In this document: in pieces, positions 42,018 to 52,061 of the stretch
Layout: the number at the start of each line of letters is the position of its first letter
Position numbering within the stretch: position 1 is the first letter of the stretch
From: Bordetella genomosp. 9
GTDB taxonomy: Bacteria; Pseudomonadota; Gammaproteobacteria; Burkholderiales; Burkholderiaceae_B
Assembly: GCF_002119725.1 (NCBI RefSeq)
Contig: NZ_CP021109.1
Location: 3,162,001-3,226,000 of the forward strand
DNA length: 64,000 nucleotides
Direction of reading: 5' to 3'
Notes under the pieces: model-generated
Database searches by the model: none
What the model was told of the DNA's origin: nothing
Seen by the model: only the letters and a program-made list of their open reading frames with translations
Translations under genes and position numbers: made by a program

Positions 42018-42043
42018 AAAAAAAAGCGGCCCTGCCGGGCCGC
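42018..42043 (-). terminator. Rho-independent terminator after the CoA-transferase genes
   Basis: Minus strand: perfect 7-bp stem GCGGCCC/GGGCCGC, four-base loop, then eight or nine T. It lies 25 bp past the scoB stop. Confidence 0.88.
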
Positions 42044-42067
42044 CTTCCGTACCGATGCCTGCCGGCC

Positions 42068-42733
<666 letters not shown>

Positions 42734-42745
42734 GATCGTTTCTCC

Positions 42746-43444
42746 TCACGCGGGGCGGGTGGTGCGCTGCTCGATGCGCTTTTCGGGGTTGGCGTTGACG
42801 ACGATCCGATGCACGAAGATGCCGGGCAGGTGCACCTGGTCCGGATCGATATCCCCGGTGTTCACCAGCTTCTCGACCTCCACGATCGTGACCTTGCCCG
42901 CCATGGCCACGTTGGGATTGAAGTTGCGCGCGGTCTTGCGAAAGATCAGGTTGCCCGTGCGGTCGGCGGCATAGGCCTTGACCAGCGAAACGTCCGGCAC
43001 CAGGGAGCGTTCCATGATGTAGGTCTGACCGTCGAACTCGCGGGTTTCCTTGCCTTCCGCCACCAGCGTACCGACGCCGGTGCGCGTGAAGAAGGCGGGA
43101 ATGCCGGCGCCGCCGGCGCGCAGCTTCTCGGCGAGCGTGCCCTGGGGCGTGAATTCCAGTTCGAGTTCGCCGGAAAGATATTGGCGCTCGAACTCCTTGT
43201 TCTCGCCGACGTACGAGGCGATCATCTTGCGGATCTGCCGGGTGGCGAGAAGCTGTCCCAGCCCGAATCCGTCCACGCCGGCGTTATTGCTGATGCAGGT
43301 CAGATTCTTGACGCCGGAATCGCGCAGCGCCGCGATCAACGCTTCCGGAATGCCGCAGAGGCCGAATCCTCCAACGGCGATCATTTGGCCGTCCTTGACG
43401 ACACCGGCCAGCGCCTGCTCGGCGCTCGCGTAAACCTTGTCCAT
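42746..43444 (-). CDS. scoA: 3-oxoacid CoA-transferase subunit A
   Basis: Alpha subunit, 232 residues. The oxyanion-hole motif is [13 protein letters not shown] near residue 25. [15 protein letters not shown] and [18 protein letters not shown] are family blocks. It precedes scoB by 12 bp in the same operon, and a thioesterase gene lies upstream on the same strand after 172 bp. Confidence 0.94.
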   Translation of the reverse strand: MDKVYASAEQALAGVVKDGQMIAVGGFGLCGIPEALIAALRDSGVKNLTCISNNAGVDGFGLGQLLATRQIRKMIASYVGENKEFERQYLSGELELEFTPQGTLAEKLRAGGAGIPAFFTRTGVGTLVAEGKETREFDGQTYIMERSLVPDVSLVKAYAADRTGNLIFRKTARNFNPNVAMAGKVTIVEVEKLVNTGDIDPDQVHLPGIFVHRIVVNANPEKRIEQRTTRPA

Positions 43445-43616
43445 CGCTCCAGCTCCAGAATGTAGGGATTATTGTGTCCGCCCGCGCCCGGCAGGCGCGC
43501 GGGCGGCGCGCTTCGACGTTGTGCGTCGCTTCGACGCGATCGATTTTACGGGCAACGGCTGGATTGCGGCCATGCCTGCAATGGCCGCCCGCTCCCGCCA
43601 CGCGCCCGCCGAAAAT

Positions 43617-44060
43617 TCACGCTGGCGGCCGCATCACGCCCGCCAGCGCGGCCAGCACGCCGGACGGCCAGGGCGCGGACCGGTTGCCCAGGTAGTCCAT
43701 CCAGACCAGGACGTTGCGCCCTTGCGCATAGGGTCCGCGCGCGTCGCCCGTTTTCTCCAGCGTCAATTCGAACTCCATGCTGGACCGGCCCACCCGCGTC
43801 AGGGTATGGGTCACCCGCACGGCCGCCGGATACGTGAGCGGCCGCAGGAAATCGCAGGAGGCATGGGCCAGGATGGGGCCGGCGTCCGCCGGCAGGCTCA
43901 CGCCGGCCGCATACAGCAACTGCATGCGGGCTTCTTCCATGAGCCGGAAGTAAAGGGTGTTGTTCAGGTGGTTGAGGGCGTCGGAATCGCCCCAGCGCAG
44001 GGGCAGTTCGACAATGTGCGTGCTGCCCAGGGGCGGCGTGGCGGGGTCGGGAGCGGTCAT
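43617..44060 (-). CDS. 4-hydroxybenzoyl-CoA thioesterase-like acyl-CoA thioesterase
   Basis: Hot-dog-fold thioesterase. The active-site Asp region is LRWGDSDALNHLNNTLYFRLMEEAR, the hallmark of the 4HBT/YbgC group. 147 residues from ATG 44060 (MTAPDPATP); the frame extends 15 codons upstream to 44105, which lies in the divergent promoter area, so the shorter form is preferred. Cleaves acyl-CoA; substrate unknown. Divergent from the ETF-QO gene. Confidence 0.85.
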   Translation of the reverse strand: MTAPDPATPPLGSTHIVELPLRWGDSDALNHLNNTLYFRLMEEARMQLLYAAGVSLPADAGPILAHASCDFLRPLTYPAAVRVTHTLTRVGRSSMEFELTLEKTGDARGPYAQGRNVLVWMDYLGNRSAPWPSGVLAALAGVMRPPA

Positions 44061-44140
44061 GGAGAGCTGCAATACAATCCAGAGTTGATCCGAATGCTCG
44101 ATCATACTTCCAGCCTATATCGCATCAGGGGACAAGGCGC

Positions 44141-45787
44141 ATGTCAGAACGAGAATCGATGGAATACGACGTGGTGGTCGTCGGCGGCGGTCCCGCCGGC
44201 CTGGCCGCCGCCATCCGCCTGAAACAGCTGGCGGCCGACAAAAATCACGATCTGAGCGTCTGTGTGCTCGAGAAAGGCGCCGAACTGGGCGCCCACATTC
44301 TGTCGGGCGCCGTCATGGATCCACGCGCGCTGACCGAACTGATTCCGGACTGGAAGGAAAAGGGCGCCCCCTTGAACGTGCCGGTCACGCAGGACAAGTT
44401 TCTGTTTCTCAGCCGCACCGGGGCGCGGGCCACTCCGCATTTCCTGTTGCCGGACTGCTTCCGCAACGAGGGCAACTACATCGTGCGGCTGGGCGACGTG
44501 GTGCGCTGGCTAGGCGAACAGGCCGAAGCGATGGGCGTGGACATCTTCCCCGGCTTCGCCGCGGCGGGCATCCTTTACGACGAACAGGGCGCCGTCCGTG
44601 GCGTGGTCACCGGCGACATGGGCGTGGCGCGCGATGGCAGCCACACGGCCAATTACCAGCCCGGCATGGAGCTGCTGGCACGGTACACGTTGTTCGCCGA
44701 AGGTTCGCGCGGCCACCTGGGACGGCAGCTGATCGAACGCTTCCGCCTGGACGAAGGGCGCGACCCGCAAAGCTACGCCATCGGCATCAAGGAGATGTGG
44801 GAAGTCGATCCTTCCCAATCGCATCCGGGTTTGGTGGTCCACACGGCGGGCTGGCCGCTCGACGCCGACACCTATGGCGGCTCCTTCCTCTATCACCTGG
44901 ACAACAACCTGGTTGCGGTCGGCCTGGTGGTGGGCCTGGACTACGCCAACCCCTGGCTGTCGCCTTTTGAAGAATTCCAGCGGTACAAGACCCACCCGGC
45001 CATCCGCGGCACCTTCGAAGGCGGCAAGCGTATCGCCTACGGCGCGCGGGCGCTGACCGCGGGCGGACTGCTGTCGCTGCCCAAACTGGTGTTTCCCGGC
45101 GGCGCCCTGATCGGCTGTGAAGCGGGTTTCCTCAACGCCTCGCGCATCAAGGGCAGCCATGCGGCCATCAAATCGGGCGCCATGGCGGCCGACGCGGCGT
45201 TCCAGGCGATCCTGGCAGGCCGGCGCCAGGATGCGCTCGACGCCTACCCGACCGCCTTCGAAGCCTCCTGGCTGCACGAGGAGCTGAAGAAGGCGCGCAA
45301 CTTCAAACAGTGGTTCAAGAAGGGCCGCACGCTGGCCACCATCATGACCGGCATCGAACAGGGTCTGCTGAAGGGCAATGTCCCGTGGACGCTGCACCGG
45401 ACCAAGCCGGACCATGCCTGTCTGCAGCCGGCCTCGCAATGCGCGCGCATCGACTATCCGAAACCGGACGGCAAGCTGACCTTCGATCGCCTGAGTTCGG
45501 TCTTCATCTCCAATACCAATCACGACGAAAACGAGCCGGTCCACCTGACGCTGAAAGACCCCACCGTGCCTGTCGCCGTGAACCTGTCCAGGTACGGCGG
45601 GCCCGAGGCGCGCTACTGTCCCGCGGCGGTGTACGAATTCGTCAAGGACGACCACGGCGCCGACAAACTGCAGATCAACGCGCAGAACTGCGTGCACTGC
45701 AAAACCTGCGACATCAAGGACCCCACGCAGAACATCGTTTGGGTGACGCCGCAGGGGGGCGAAGGCCCGGTTTACAACGGTATGTAG
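44141..45787 (+). CDS. Electron transfer flavoprotein-ubiquinone oxidoreductase
   Basis: Membrane-bound flavo-iron-sulfur protein that passes electrons from ETF (fed by acyl-CoA dehydrogenases) to ubiquinone. 548 residues, normal. The N-terminal FAD motif is VVVVGGGPAGLAAAIRL. The [4Fe-4S] cysteines are Cys in ARYCPAAVYE and CVHCKTCDIKDP near the end. Also seen: GLVVGLDYANPWLSPFEEFQRYKTHP. The upstream promoter region is short and shared with the divergent thioesterase. Confidence 0.97.
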   Translation: MSERESMEYDVVVVGGGPAGLAAAIRLKQLAADKNHDLSVCVLEKGAELGAHILSGAVMDPRALTELIPDWKEKGAPLNVPVTQDKFLFLSRTGARATPHFLLPDCFRNEGNYIVRLGDVVRWLGEQAEAMGVDIFPGFAAAGILYDEQGAVRGVVTGDMGVARDGSHTANYQPGMELLARYTLFAEGSRGHLGRQLIERFRLDEGRDPQSYAIGIKEMWEVDPSQSHPGLVVHTAGWPLDADTYGGSFLYHLDNNLVAVGLVVGLDYANPWLSPFEEFQRYKTHPAIRGTFEGGKRIAYGARALTAGGLLSLPKLVFPGGALIGCEAGFLNASRIKGSHAAIKSGAMAADAAFQAILAGRRQDALDAYPTAFEASWLHEELKKARNFKQWFKKGRTLATIMTGIEQGLLKGNVPWTLHRTKPDHACLQPASQCARIDYPKPDGKLTFDRLSSVFISNTNHDENEPVHLTLKDPTVPVAVNLSRYGGPEARYCPAAVYEFVKDDHGADKLQINAQNCVHCKTCDIKDPTQNIVWVTPQGGEGPVYNGM

Positions 45788-45788
45788 C

Positions 45789-46688
45789 ATGGCCACCGGC
45801 GCGCTGCCCGCGGACGAAGAGCGCATCCTGCTGGTGGGCGGCGGCGACCTGAGCGGGCGCGTGGCGCAGCGGCTGGCCTTCCAGTGCCCGGCCGCGACGC
45901 TATGGGCGCTGCGCCGCAACCCGCCCTCCTCCGCCACGCCTGCCGCGCCTGCCACGCCTGCCGCGCCTGCCACGCCCGCCACGCCTGTTCGCTGGCTGGC
46001 CGCCGATGTCACAGAGCCCGCATCCCTGCGCGCCCTGCCTGACGGCATCACGCGCGTCGTTGTGGCGCTGACGCCCGGCCCCCGCGACGAAGCGGCCTAC
46101 CGCGCCGTTTTCATCGATGGCCTGCGCAACGTGGTGCAAGCGCTGGATCGCGGCGCGCTGAGGCGCCTGGTGTTCGTATCGTCGTCCGCCGTCTACGGCG
46201 AACACGGCGGCGACTGGGTGGACGAGCGCACGCCGACTGCCCCGCTCGGCATGAACGGCGCAATCCTGCTGCAGGCGGAACAATGGCTGCTTGCACAGGA
46301 CCTGCCCGGCACCTGTTTGCGGCTCTCTGGCCTGTACGGTCCCGGGCGGCTGCAACTGCTGGGCCGGCTGCGTACCGGCCGCGCGCGCGTGCCGCGCGAT
46401 ATTCCGCATTGGGCCAACCGCATGCATGCCGACGACGCCGCGTCGGCCATTGCCCACCTGCTGATGCTGCCGCACGCCGACCCCGTGTATATCGGCAGCG
46501 ACGACACGCCCTTGCCCATCGATGTCCTGTATGACGACCTGGCGGCCCGCCTGGGTTGCGCGCCGCCCGCCCACGGACCCGCGCCCGAAGGCGTGGGCAG
46601 CAAACGGCTTTGCAACCGCCGGCTGCGCGCCACCGGCCTTGCGCTGGCATGGCCCGACGCCAGGCAGGGGTACGCCGCACTGATGTGA
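45789..46688 (+). CDS. NAD-dependent epimerase/dehydratase family protein
   Basis: 299-residue SDR of the extended type, related to YeeZ/SDR_a. The N-terminal motif is ILLVGGGDLSGRVAQRL and the short catalytic segment is FVSSSAVYGEHGGDW. The YxxxK Lys is replaced (MNGAILLQAE), so activity as a classical epimerase is doubtful. The Pro-Ala-Thr-rich stretch at residues 49-66 is encoded by six 9-bp repeats (45933-45986). It follows ETF-QO by one base and so is likely co-transcribed; function unknown. Confidence 0.85.
   Translation: MATGALPADEERILLVGGGDLSGRVAQRLAFQCPAATLWALRRNPPSSATPAAPATPAAPATPATPVRWLAADVTEPASLRALPDGITRVVVALTPGPRDEAAYRAVFIDGLRNVVQALDRGALRRLVFVSSSAVYGEHGGDWVDERTPTAPLGMNGAILLQAEQWLLAQDLPGTCLRLSGLYGPGRLQLLGRLRTGRARVPRDIPHWANRMHADDAASAIAHLLMLPHADPVYIGSDDTPLPIDVLYDDLAARLGCAPPAHGPAPEGVGSKRLCNRRLRATGLALAWPDARQGYAALM
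45933..45986 (+). repeat. Six tandem 9-bp repeats inside the epimerase gene
   Basis: GCCACGCCT/GCCGCGCCT alternating, encoding six (Ala-Thr/Ala-Pro) triplets. The unit is a multiple of three, so copy-number change keeps the frame. Confidence 0.9.
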
Positions 46689-46693
46689 GCGGT

Positions 46694-46710
46694 GTTGCAA
46701 GAACCGCAAC
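46694..46710. promoter_or_regulatory. Inverted repeat upstream of the GntR gene
   Basis: GTTGC-N7-GCAAC, 126 bp before the GntR start and just after the epimerase stop. Possible operator of the GntR regulator; no independent support. Confidence 0.25.
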
Positions 46711-46835
46711 AACCTGCCGTCTTTTGTCCCCATCCCTGCGCCATCGGGCGTATCCTCCCAGGCCGGGGACGCGCGACCGCCCGAAGCACCGCAGTATGCC
46801 GCCGCACGCTGACATGACCGCTAACGGGGATCTCC

Positions 46836-47720
46836 ATGCATAACCAGAATCAGGGCCCGCCGCCGACGGGGCTGCAAGTCGACCTGGCCCGGCGCATCGC
46901 CAACGACATCATCTGCCGCATTCACCAGGCCGGCACGCATCTGTCGGAAGTCTCGCTGGCCAGACGCTATCTGGTATCGCGCACGCCGGTGCGCGCGGCG
47001 CTCCGGTTGCTGGCCGCCGAGCGCTTCATCGAAGCGCGGCCCAATAGCGGCTACTTCGTTCCGGAGGTTCCCGGCTGTACCGAGCCGCCGAGTCTGCGCG
47101 CCCGCGGCATGACGGCCGACGAAATCTATCTGCGCATGATCGACGACCGTGCCGAGGGGCTGCTGCCGGACAGCTTCACGGACCGCGACCTGCAGCAGCG
47201 CTACGGCGTCACCCGCAGCGTATTGGCCAAGACGCTGGTGCGCATGAGCGCCGAAGCCATGATCGAAAAGCGCAAGGGTCACGGATGGCGCTTCACCCAT
47301 GCCCTGGGCGAATGCGACGCCCGCCATGAAAGCTACCGCTTTCGGGCGACGGTGGAATGCGGCGCGCTCCTGGAGCCCGGATTCAAGGCGGTGAGCGCGG
47401 AATTGAAGCGCCTGCGGGCCGCACACGAAGAGCTGCTGCGCAACGGCGAAATCTCCGCGCAGGCGTTTTTCGCGCTGAACTCGGATTTCCACGAAACGCT
47501 GGCCCGCTTTTCAGGAAACCGGTTCTTCCTGCAAAGCATCCGTCAGCAGAACCATCTGCGCCGCATGGAGCAGCAAAGCGCCGCAATGCGGGCCGACACC
47601 CGGTTTCGCGAATCGGCCGCCGAACACCTGGCCATCATCCAGGCGTTGGAAGACGACGACCGCGAGTGGGCTGCGGCCCTCATGCGGCGGCATCTGCTGG
47701 AGGTATCCAAGCTGGGCTGA
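46836..47720 (+). CDS. GntR-family regulator with two winged-helix segments
   Basis: 294 residues. A first GntR winged helix covers about residues 16-75 (VDLARRIANDIICRIHQAGTHLSEVSLARRYLVSRTPVRAALRLLAAERFIEARPNSGYFV). A second segment of the same shape runs about 93-155 (TADEIYLRMIDDRAEGLLPDSFTDRDLQQRYGVTRSVLAKTLVRMSAEAMIEKRKGHGWRFT). The C-terminal part resembles an FCD sensor domain (RATVECGALLEPGF ... NSDFHETLARFSGN ... EHLAIIQALED). Having two winged helices in one chain is unusual. It has no obvious divergent target; targets and effector unknown. Confidence 0.85.
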   Translation: MHNQNQGPPPTGLQVDLARRIANDIICRIHQAGTHLSEVSLARRYLVSRTPVRAALRLLAAERFIEARPNSGYFVPEVPGCTEPPSLRARGMTADEIYLRMIDDRAEGLLPDSFTDRDLQQRYGVTRSVLAKTLVRMSAEAMIEKRKGHGWRFTHALGECDARHESYRFRATVECGALLEPGFKAVSAELKRLRAAHEELLRNGEISAQAFFALNSDFHETLARFSGNRFFLQSIRQQNHLRRMEQQSAAMRADTRFRESAAEHLAIIQALEDDDREWAAALMRRHLLEVSKLG

Positions 47721-47737
47721 GCGCTGCGCTGTGCCTC

Positions 47738-48754
47738 TCAAGCCGCGCGGAAGTAGTCCTGTACGACGCGGATCACCTTGCCGATGTCCGCTTCCGAGAC
47801 GTCAAGGTGGGTCACCAGGCGGGTCGGGCCGCCATAGACCGCGCTGAACAGGACGCCGTTGCTGGCGGCGTGGCGTGTCAAGGCCTCGCAATGACGCGGC
47901 GCGATTTCGACGAACACCATATTCGTGGACTGCCGCAGCACCGTCACGCCGTCGATGCCGCGCAGCCCCTGCGCCAGCCGTTCCGCATTGGCGTGGTCCT
48001 GTGCCAGGCGGTCCACATGATGCTCCAGCGCATAACGGCAGGCAGCCGCCAGAACGCCCGCCTGCCGCATGCCGCCGCCCAGCACCTTGCGCCACCTCGT
48101 GGCCGTGGCGATCAGCTCGCGGCTGCCGACCAGTACGGAGCCGACAGGCGCGCCCAGCCCCTTCGAAAAACAGATGGAAACCGAATCGAAGGGCGCGCAC
48201 AGGGCCGCCACATCGCGCATCGAGGCGACGGCCGCGTTGAAAACGCGCGCGCCGTCCAGGTGCACGGACAGGCCGTGCTCGCGGGCGAGCGTCGCGGCCT
48301 GCTCGATGTAGTCCTGCGGAATGACCTGGCCATGAAAGGTGTTTTCCAGGGCAAGCAGCCGGGTGCGCGCGAAATGCGGATCCCCCTTCGGTTTGATCGC
48401 CGCGCGGATCTTTTCCAGCGGCAGGCTGCCGTCGGCGGCATGCTCGATGGGTTGCGGCTGGACGCTGCCCAATACCGCGGCGCCGCCGCCTTCGTACTTG
48501 TAGGTATGGGCGAGCTGGCCGGCCAGATACTCGTCGCCGCGGCCGCAATGCGCCATGATGGCCGCCAGATTGCTTTGGGTGCCGGACGGGAAGAACAGGC
48601 CCGCCTCCTTGCCCGCCCGCGCGGCGGCCTCGGCCTGCAGGGCCTGCACGCTGGGATCGTCCCCCATGACATCGTCGCCGACTTCCGCCTGGGCCATCGC
48701 GGCGCGCATGGCGGCCGTTGGCCGGGTGACGGTATCGCTGCGTAAATCGATCAT
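47738..48754 (-). CDS. ltaE: Low-specificity L-threonine aldolase
   Basis: PLP enzyme that splits L-threonine or allo-threonine to glycine and acetaldehyde. 338 residues. The PLP Lys is in SVSICFSKGLGAPVGSVLVG. N-terminus IDLRSDTVTRPTAAMRAAM and FPSGTQSNLAAIMAH are typical. The start at 48754 has a GGAAA ribosome-binding site; an alternative ATG at 48775 overlaps the exporter stop by four bases. Follows the DMT exporter gene by 17 bp. Confidence 0.94.
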   Translation of the reverse strand: MIDLRSDTVTRPTAAMRAAMAQAEVGDDVMGDDPSVQALQAEAAARAGKEAGLFFPSGTQSNLAAIMAHCGRGDEYLAGQLAHTYKYEGGGAAVLGSVQPQPIEHAADGSLPLEKIRAAIKPKGDPHFARTRLLALENTFHGQVIPQDYIEQAATLAREHGLSVHLDGARVFNAAVASMRDVAALCAPFDSVSICFSKGLGAPVGSVLVGSRELIATATRWRKVLGGGMRQAGVLAAACRYALEHHVDRLAQDHANAERLAQGLRGIDGVTVLRQSTNMVFVEIAPRHCEALTRHAASNGVLFSAVYGGPTRLVTHLDVSEADIGKVIRVVQDYFRAA

Positions 48755-48771
48755 GTCGTTTCCTTTTGCTT

Positions 48772-49671
48772 TCATGTGGTGGCGTGCCGCGGCCGCCCCG
48801 TCGCGCGCGCGACGATGGCCAGTCCGCACAGAATCAGGATCATGCCGAACGCCTCGACCGCGCCAGGGCGTTCGCCGAAAAGCAACCAGGCCAGCAATGC
48901 GGCAATGACCGGCGTGGCAAGGCTGGACAAGCCGGCGACGGACGCGGGCACCCGCCGCACGACGATGAGCCACAGCAGCCACCCCGCGGCCGACGCGGCC
49001 AGCACGATGTAAAGCATGCCCAGGGCGAGCTGCCAGTTCCACACCGTCGGGATTTGCGGCACCGCCAGCGCAACGGGGATCATGGCGGCGCCGCCCAGGA
49101 GCATCTGCCAGCCGGTAAAGGCGACGATGTCGGGCGTGTGGCGATTGAATCCCTTTTTCGCCAGGACGGTGCCCAGGCCCCAGCACAGCCCGCTGCCCAG
49201 CGCCAGCAACACGCTCCGGCTATCCCCGAGCCTGTGCCAAGGCTCGACCACGCATAGCAAGCCGAGCCCGGCCATTGCAATGCCGGCCCAATGGCGCGGC
49301 GACGGCTTTTCACCGAGCAACATCCAGCTGAACAGCACCACCCAGAACGGCATGGTGTAGGCCATGAGGGAAATCTTGGCGACGCCGCCATGCACCAGCG
49401 CGGTCTGCACCAGGCCCTGGAAGGCGGCGGTCTGCGTCAAACCCACAAGGATGGTCGTGCGCCAGGAAGGCATGGCCAGCGGCCGCCGCATCGCCAGCGC
49501 CACGGCCAGCAAAACGGCGCCTCCCGAGACGTAGCGCAACACGACAAAATCGAAGGGGCCGATGTACGGCACCACCATCTTCATCGCGATCCAGCTGCCC
49601 GCCCACATCATCACGGTGACGGCCATCAGGATCCATGCGCCGCCATCGACGGCGCCCCTTCGGCTTTCCAT
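48772..49671 (-). CDS. EamA/DMT-superfamily exporter
   Basis: Ten-TM drug/metabolite transporter, 299 residues, two EamA repeats. Seen: WAGSWIAMKMVVPYIGPFDFVVLRYVSGGAVLL and the second-repeat VLLALGSGLCWGLGTVLAKKG. The start at 49671 has a GGAGAC ribosome-binding site. Paired with the threonine aldolase gene downstream, so an amino-acid or metabolite exporter is plausible but unproven. Confidence 0.9.
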   Translation of the reverse strand: MESRRGAVDGGAWILMAVTVMMWAGSWIAMKMVVPYIGPFDFVVLRYVSGGAVLLAVALAMRRPLAMPSWRTTILVGLTQTAAFQGLVQTALVHGGVAKISLMAYTMPFWVVLFSWMLLGEKPSPRHWAGIAMAGLGLLCVVEPWHRLGDSRSVLLALGSGLCWGLGTVLAKKGFNRHTPDIVAFTGWQMLLGGAAMIPVALAVPQIPTVWNWQLALGMLYIVLAASAAGWLLWLIVVRRVPASVAGLSSLATPVIAALLAWLLFGERPGAVEAFGMILILCGLAIVARATGRPRHATT

Positions 49672-49763
49672 GTCTCCTCGCCAGGCCCTCGGGGCCGCGA
49701 AAAGGAGGCATTCTACTGCGCGGCCGGGCGCCGGCTGCGGCGCCGGCACCCGCTGCGCGCCGT

Positions 49764-49802
49764 GCCGTTCATCCGGCGTTCAACGCTGGACCGATGAACG
49801 GC
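49764..49802. repeat. Inverted repeat between acs and the EamA gene
   Basis: Perfect 10-bp arms GCCGTTCATC and GATGAACGGC with a 19-base loop that has its own GCGTT/AACGC pairing. It follows the acs stop by 22 bp and could end or protect the acs mRNA, but lacks a T tract. Confidence 0.5.
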
Positions 49803-49823
49803 GCAGGCTTGCGCCAGCCCCGC

Positions 49824-51803
49824 TTACACGGACTTGGCGAGCTGCTCCAGGATCTGCGGATTCTCCAAGGTGGAGACGTCCTGGGTGATTTCCTCGCCCT
49901 TGGCCACGACGCGCAGCAGGCGGCGCATGATCTTTCCGGAACGGGTCTTGGGCAGGTTGTCGCCGAACCGGATGTCCTTCGGCTTGGCGATCGGGCCGAT
50001 TTCCTTGGCCACCCACTCCCGCAATTGCCGCGCGACTTCCGCCGCTTCGTCGCCTTCCGGACGCGTCCGTTTCAGCACGACGAAGGCCACCACCGCTTCG
50101 CCTGTCGTGTCGTCGGGACGGCCCACGACGGCGGCTTCCGCCACCATCGGATGCGCCACCAGCGCCGACTCCACTTCCATCGTGCCGAGCCGGTGGCCAG
50201 ACACGTTCAGCACGTCGTCGATACGGCCCATGATCCAGAAATAGCCGTCCGCATCGCGCTGGGCGCCGTCGCCGGCCAGGTAGTAGCCGCGCAGCTCGGA
50301 TGGGAAATAGCTTTTCTTGAAGCGTTCCGGATCGCCCCAGATATTGCGGATCATGGCTGGCCAGGGCTTCTTGATGACGAGGAATCCGCCGTTGCCCTGG
50401 TCGACATCGGCGCCGGTTTCATCGACGATGGCCGCGGCGATCCCAGGCAAGGGCAGCGTGCAGGAACCGGGCTTCGTCGGCGTGGCGCCAGGCAGCGGCG
50501 TAATCATGTGGCCGCCGGTCTCCGTCTGCCACCAGGTGTCCACGATGGGGCAGCGTTCCTGCCCGACATTCTTGTGGTACCACATCCAGGCCTCTGGATT
50601 GATCGGTTCGCCGACCGAGCCCAGGATGCGCAGGCTGCTCAGGTCGTAGCGCGTCGGATGGGTATCGGGATTGGCGTCCGCGGCCTTGATCAGCGAGCGG
50701 ATCGCGGTGGGCGCCGTGTAGAAGGTCGTGACCTTGTGGCGCGCGATCATGTCCCAGAACCGGCCGGCATTGGGATACGTGGGCACGCCTTCGAAAACGA
50801 TTTGCGTCAAGCCGGCCGACAGCGGCCCATAGACGATATAGGAATGCCCGGTGACCCAGCCCACGTCCGCCGTGCACCAATAGACGTCCTGCGGGCGCGC
50901 GTCGAAGGTCCACTTCACCGTCAGCAGCGACCACAGCAGATAACCCGCCGAAGCGTGCTGCACGCCTTTGGGTTTGCCGGTGGAGCCGGACGTGTACAGG
51001 ATGAACAGCGGATGCTCGGCCTCGACCGGAACGGGCTCGCAGGTATCGGGCTGGTTGTCGGCGACCTCGTGCATCCACAGGTCGCGCTCGGCGTGCCAGT
51101 CGACCTTGCCGCCGGTACGTCGATAGACAATGACCTGGCGCACCGCGTCGCAGCCTCCCATGCCGAAGGCTTCCTCGACCGCCGGCTTGAGCGGGATCAC
51201 CTTGCCGCCGCGCACCTGCTCGTCGGCCGTGATGACCAGCGACGCGCCGACATCGACAATGCGCTCCTGCAGGCTCTTGGCGGAGAACCCGCCGAACACC
51301 ACCGAATGCGTGACGCCCAGCCGCGCGCAGGCCTGCATCGCCACGACGGCCTCGATGGACATCGGCATGTAGATGATCGCCCGATCGCCTTTCTTGTAGC
51401 CCAGCGATTTCAGGCCATTGGCGAACCGGCACACGCGCGTCAGCAATTGCGCATAGGTGATCTTGTCCACCTTGCCGTCGTCGCTTTCGAAAATGATGGC
51501 GACCTTCCCGCCATTGCCGTTCTCCACGTGCTTGTCCAGGCAGTTCGCCGACACATTGAGTTCGCCGTCCGCGAACCAGCGGTAGAACGGCGGGTTGCTG
51601 TCGTCAAGGACTTGCGTGAACGGCTTGGTCCACACCAGGTTTTCACGCGCATGGCGGCCCCAGAAGCCGTCGGCGTCCTGCTCGGCCTCCAGGCAAAGCT
51701 TTTTATAGGCGTCCATGCTCGGGATGGCCGCCCCTTCCGACGCGCTGGGCGGCGGCGGGAAAACGCGGTTTTCAACCAGCACGGATTCGATGGCGTTGGG
51801 CAT
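49824..51803 (-). CDS. acs: Acetyl-CoA synthetase
   Basis: AMP-forming acetate-CoA ligase, 659 residues. Seen: [18 protein letters not shown]-loop, [16 protein letters not shown] acetyl pocket, and the C-terminal acetylatable Lys in [16 protein letters not shown]-terminus ([18 protein letters not shown]) begins at ATG 51803 with GGAGACC before it. A 258-bp leader separates it from the hydroxyproline epimerase stop. Supplies acetyl-CoA from acetate in the cytoplasm. Confidence 0.97.
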   Translation of the reverse strand: MPNAIESVLVENRVFPPPPSASEGAAIPSMDAYKKLCLEAEQDADGFWGRHARENLVWTKPFTQVLDDSNPPFYRWFADGELNVSANCLDKHVENGNGGKVAIIFESDDGKVDKITYAQLLTRVCRFANGLKSLGYKKGDRAIIYMPMSIEAVVAMQACARLGVTHSVVFGGFSAKSLQERIVDVGASLVITADEQVRGGKVIPLKPAVEEAFGMGGCDAVRQVIVYRRTGGKVDWHAERDLWMHEVADNQPDTCEPVPVEAEHPLFILYTSGSTGKPKGVQHASAGYLLWSLLTVKWTFDARPQDVYWCTADVGWVTGHSYIVYGPLSAGLTQIVFEGVPTYPNAGRFWDMIARHKVTTFYTAPTAIRSLIKAADANPDTHPTRYDLSSLRILGSVGEPINPEAWMWYHKNVGQERCPIVDTWWQTETGGHMITPLPGATPTKPGSCTLPLPGIAAAIVDETGADVDQGNGGFLVIKKPWPAMIRNIWGDPERFKKSYFPSELRGYYLAGDGAQRDADGYFWIMGRIDDVLNVSGHRLGTMEVESALVAHPMVAEAAVVGRPDDTTGEAVVAFVVLKRTRPEGDEAAEVARQLREWVAKEIGPIAKPKDIRFGDNLPKTRSGKIMRRLLRVVAKGEEITQDVSTLENPQILEQLAKSV

Positions 51804-52061
51804 GATGGTCTCCTGAAGACGGTGCTTGTGGCTGTTGTTCTGTGCTGCCTCGTCGGCGATGCCTGAGCGGCATCGGGGCCGCGCGGCTCGCACTTTTTGC
51901 ATAGGTTCGGCGCGGACGCCGGCACAAGCAGAAAGAATAGCAGCAGCGCAGGCGATGCGCCCGCGGCACGCGGGGCGAGCCGCGTAGCGGCATCCCGGGC
52001 TCAGGGGAAACCCTGAAATACACCGCGTCCGCTGCGGCGCGGGCGCACGGCCAAGCGTCCG
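51804..52061. other. acs leader region
   Basis: 258 bp with the ribosome-binding site of acs and a CAGGGG-AAA-CCCTG-like short hairpin near 52003. A minus-strand TATTCT near 51936 could be a -10. No conserved RNA structure was recognised and no gene is supported. Confidence 0.4.
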
